Below, piece by piece: positions 5,385 to 6,055 of a DNA stretch of 6,055 bases (its first letter is position 1; each line of letters opens with the position of its first letter). This DNA is from JAKAKT01 sp041305385 (GTDB lineage Archaea; Micrarchaeota; Micrarchaeia; Burarchaeales; JAKAKT01): NCBI GenBank assembly GCA_041305385.1, contig JBFYLO010000013.1, positions 1-6,055 on the forward strand, in the 5' to 3' direction. Made by a program: the position numbers and the translations under genes. The notes under the pieces were generated by a model. It ran no database searches, was not told where the DNA came from, and was given only the letters and a program-made list of their open reading frames with translations.

Positions 5385-6055
5385 ATGGTGGACTACACTT
5401 ATGTTTTTGCCCTTATCGGGGCGGTCATAATCCTCGGCTTTGTCGCTGAATGGGCTTTCAGGAGAACGGGGGTTCCGGACATACTCGCCCTTATGCTGCT
5501 CGGGTTCCTGATAAGCCCGGTATTCCGCGTTTCCGACCCCAGTTCTATGGCAGCTTATGCGCCAATTTTCGCGCCAATTGCTCTGATGATTCTCCTGTTC
5601 GATGGCGGACTCCAAATGAACATAAGAAAAGTGGTCTACGCCACGCCGAAAGCAGGATTTTTCGGGCTTTTGAACGTTGTTTTTGCGATGTTCGTTGGAG
5701 CAATTTTTATGAAAATCGCCCTCGGGTGGGATTTCCAGATGGGCGCGATTCTCGGGGCGATAGTCGGCGGGACAAGTTCCGCGATAGTGATGCCGATTGT
5801 CCAGAGGATTAAGATCTCCGAGGAAACTCGAGACTTATTGAGTATCGAGTCGATTGTAACCGACGTCCTGTGCATCGTAGCCGTCATCGCTGTCTTGGAC
5901 GTAATGCAGGCAAAGTCCAGCAACCCCGTAGGGATAATTCTTAGTGCGTTCTCCATCGGCATAATGATAGGGCTTGTCGGGGGAATCATCTGGCTTTACT
6001 TGACTAAAAGGTTCAACGGGCTCAGCTACATGCTCACGCTCGCGTCTATTTTCGT
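5385..6055 (+). CDS. CPA1/NhaP-type cation/proton antiporter, 3' end cut by window edge
   Basis: An open frame of 223 codons continues past the right edge. It encodes a multi-helix membrane antiporter expected to exchange Na+ or K+ for H+. Hydrophobic segments lie at about 5-25, 33-46, 60-76, 91-112, 119-138, 157-173 and 182-206. Family marks are the first-helix block ending TGVPDILALMLLGFLIS (28-44), ALMILLFDGGLQMN (66-79, the CPA1 FEGGL-type element), GGTSSAIVMPI (128-138, the unwound crossing helix) and ESIVTDVLCIV (155-165). In CPA1 proteins the last is usually ES..ND; here Glu155 and Asp160 are kept but Asn is replaced by Thr159. NhaP proteins have about 400 or more residues, so roughly the first half is visible. 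Any C-terminal TrkA domain would lie outside the window. It is divergent from the CPA2 antiporter gene across a 96-base region containing two inverted repeats. Confidence 0.88.
   Translation, partial: MVDYTYVFALIGAVIILGFVAEWAFRRTGVPDILALMLLGFLISPVFRVSDPSSMAAYAPIFAPIALMILLFDGGLQMNIRKVVYATPKAGFFGLLNVVFAMFVGAIFMKIALGWDFQMGAILGAIVGGTSSAIVMPIVQRIKISEETRDLLSIESIVTDVLCIVAVIAVLDVMQAKSSNPVGIILSAFSIGIMIGLVGGIIWLYLTKRFNGLSYMLTLASIF

Noticed and set aside
5450..5989. Open frames on both strands within the CPA1 antiporter region (5450-5812 plus, 5636-5989 minus)
   Set aside because: The frame starting at 5385 carries all the CPA1 motifs through this region. The others have low-complexity translations without family features.
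1..6055. CRISPR arrays, tRNA or rRNA genes, insertion sequences
   Set aside because: No tandem direct repeats, no tRNA-like or rRNA-like sequence and no transposase motifs were seen. Nearly all bases are explained by the six genes, and the gaps are under 140 bases.

Overview
The window looks archaeal. Every gene start has an A/T-rich TATA-like box. For three of the genes it lies about 26 bases upstream of the ATG, the spacing expected of a leaderless archaeal transcript. One gene has a GGTG-type Shine-Dalgarno, there are no -35/-10 pairs, and the proteins resemble archaeal versions of their families. Base composition is moderate and gene packing is very tight, as in a small archaeal genome. 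The lineage cannot be fixed from six genes; a DPANN or euryarchaeal genome is a guess.

Six protein genes fill the window and strictly alternate in strand. (1) Positions 1-617, minus: an OtsB-like trehalose-6-phosphate phosphatase of the HAD superfamily, cut by the window edge. (2) 689-1537, plus: an MscS-related channel with extra membrane helices and no C-terminal cage domain. (3) 1482-2768, minus: a GT4 glycosyltransferase resembling the trehalose synthase TreT, with motifs also reminiscent of OtsA. (4) 2904-3980, plus: a canonical MscS mechanosensitive channel. (5) 3975-5288, minus: a CPA2-type Na+/H+ antiporter with an Asp-Asp ion site. (6) 5385-6055, plus: a CPA1/NhaP-type antiporter with a Thr-Asp site, cut by the window edge.

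The three divergent promoter regions (618-688, about 2769-2903, 5289-5384) are short, and each contains a different inverted repeat that could be an operator. The one upstream of the canonical MscS gene matches the classical Fur box at 15 of 19 positions. The two convergent pairs overlap at their 3' ends, by 56 and 6 bases, and T-runs just past two of the stops may serve as archaeal terminators.

All six genes fit one theme, osmotic and ionic homeostasis: making a disaccharide compatible solute (genes 1 and 3), releasing solutes on hypo-osmotic shock (2 and 4), and exchanging Na+ or K+ for H+ (5 and 6). Each presumed solute-synthesis gene is divergent from a mechanosensitive channel gene. This joint role is inferred from gene families and layout.
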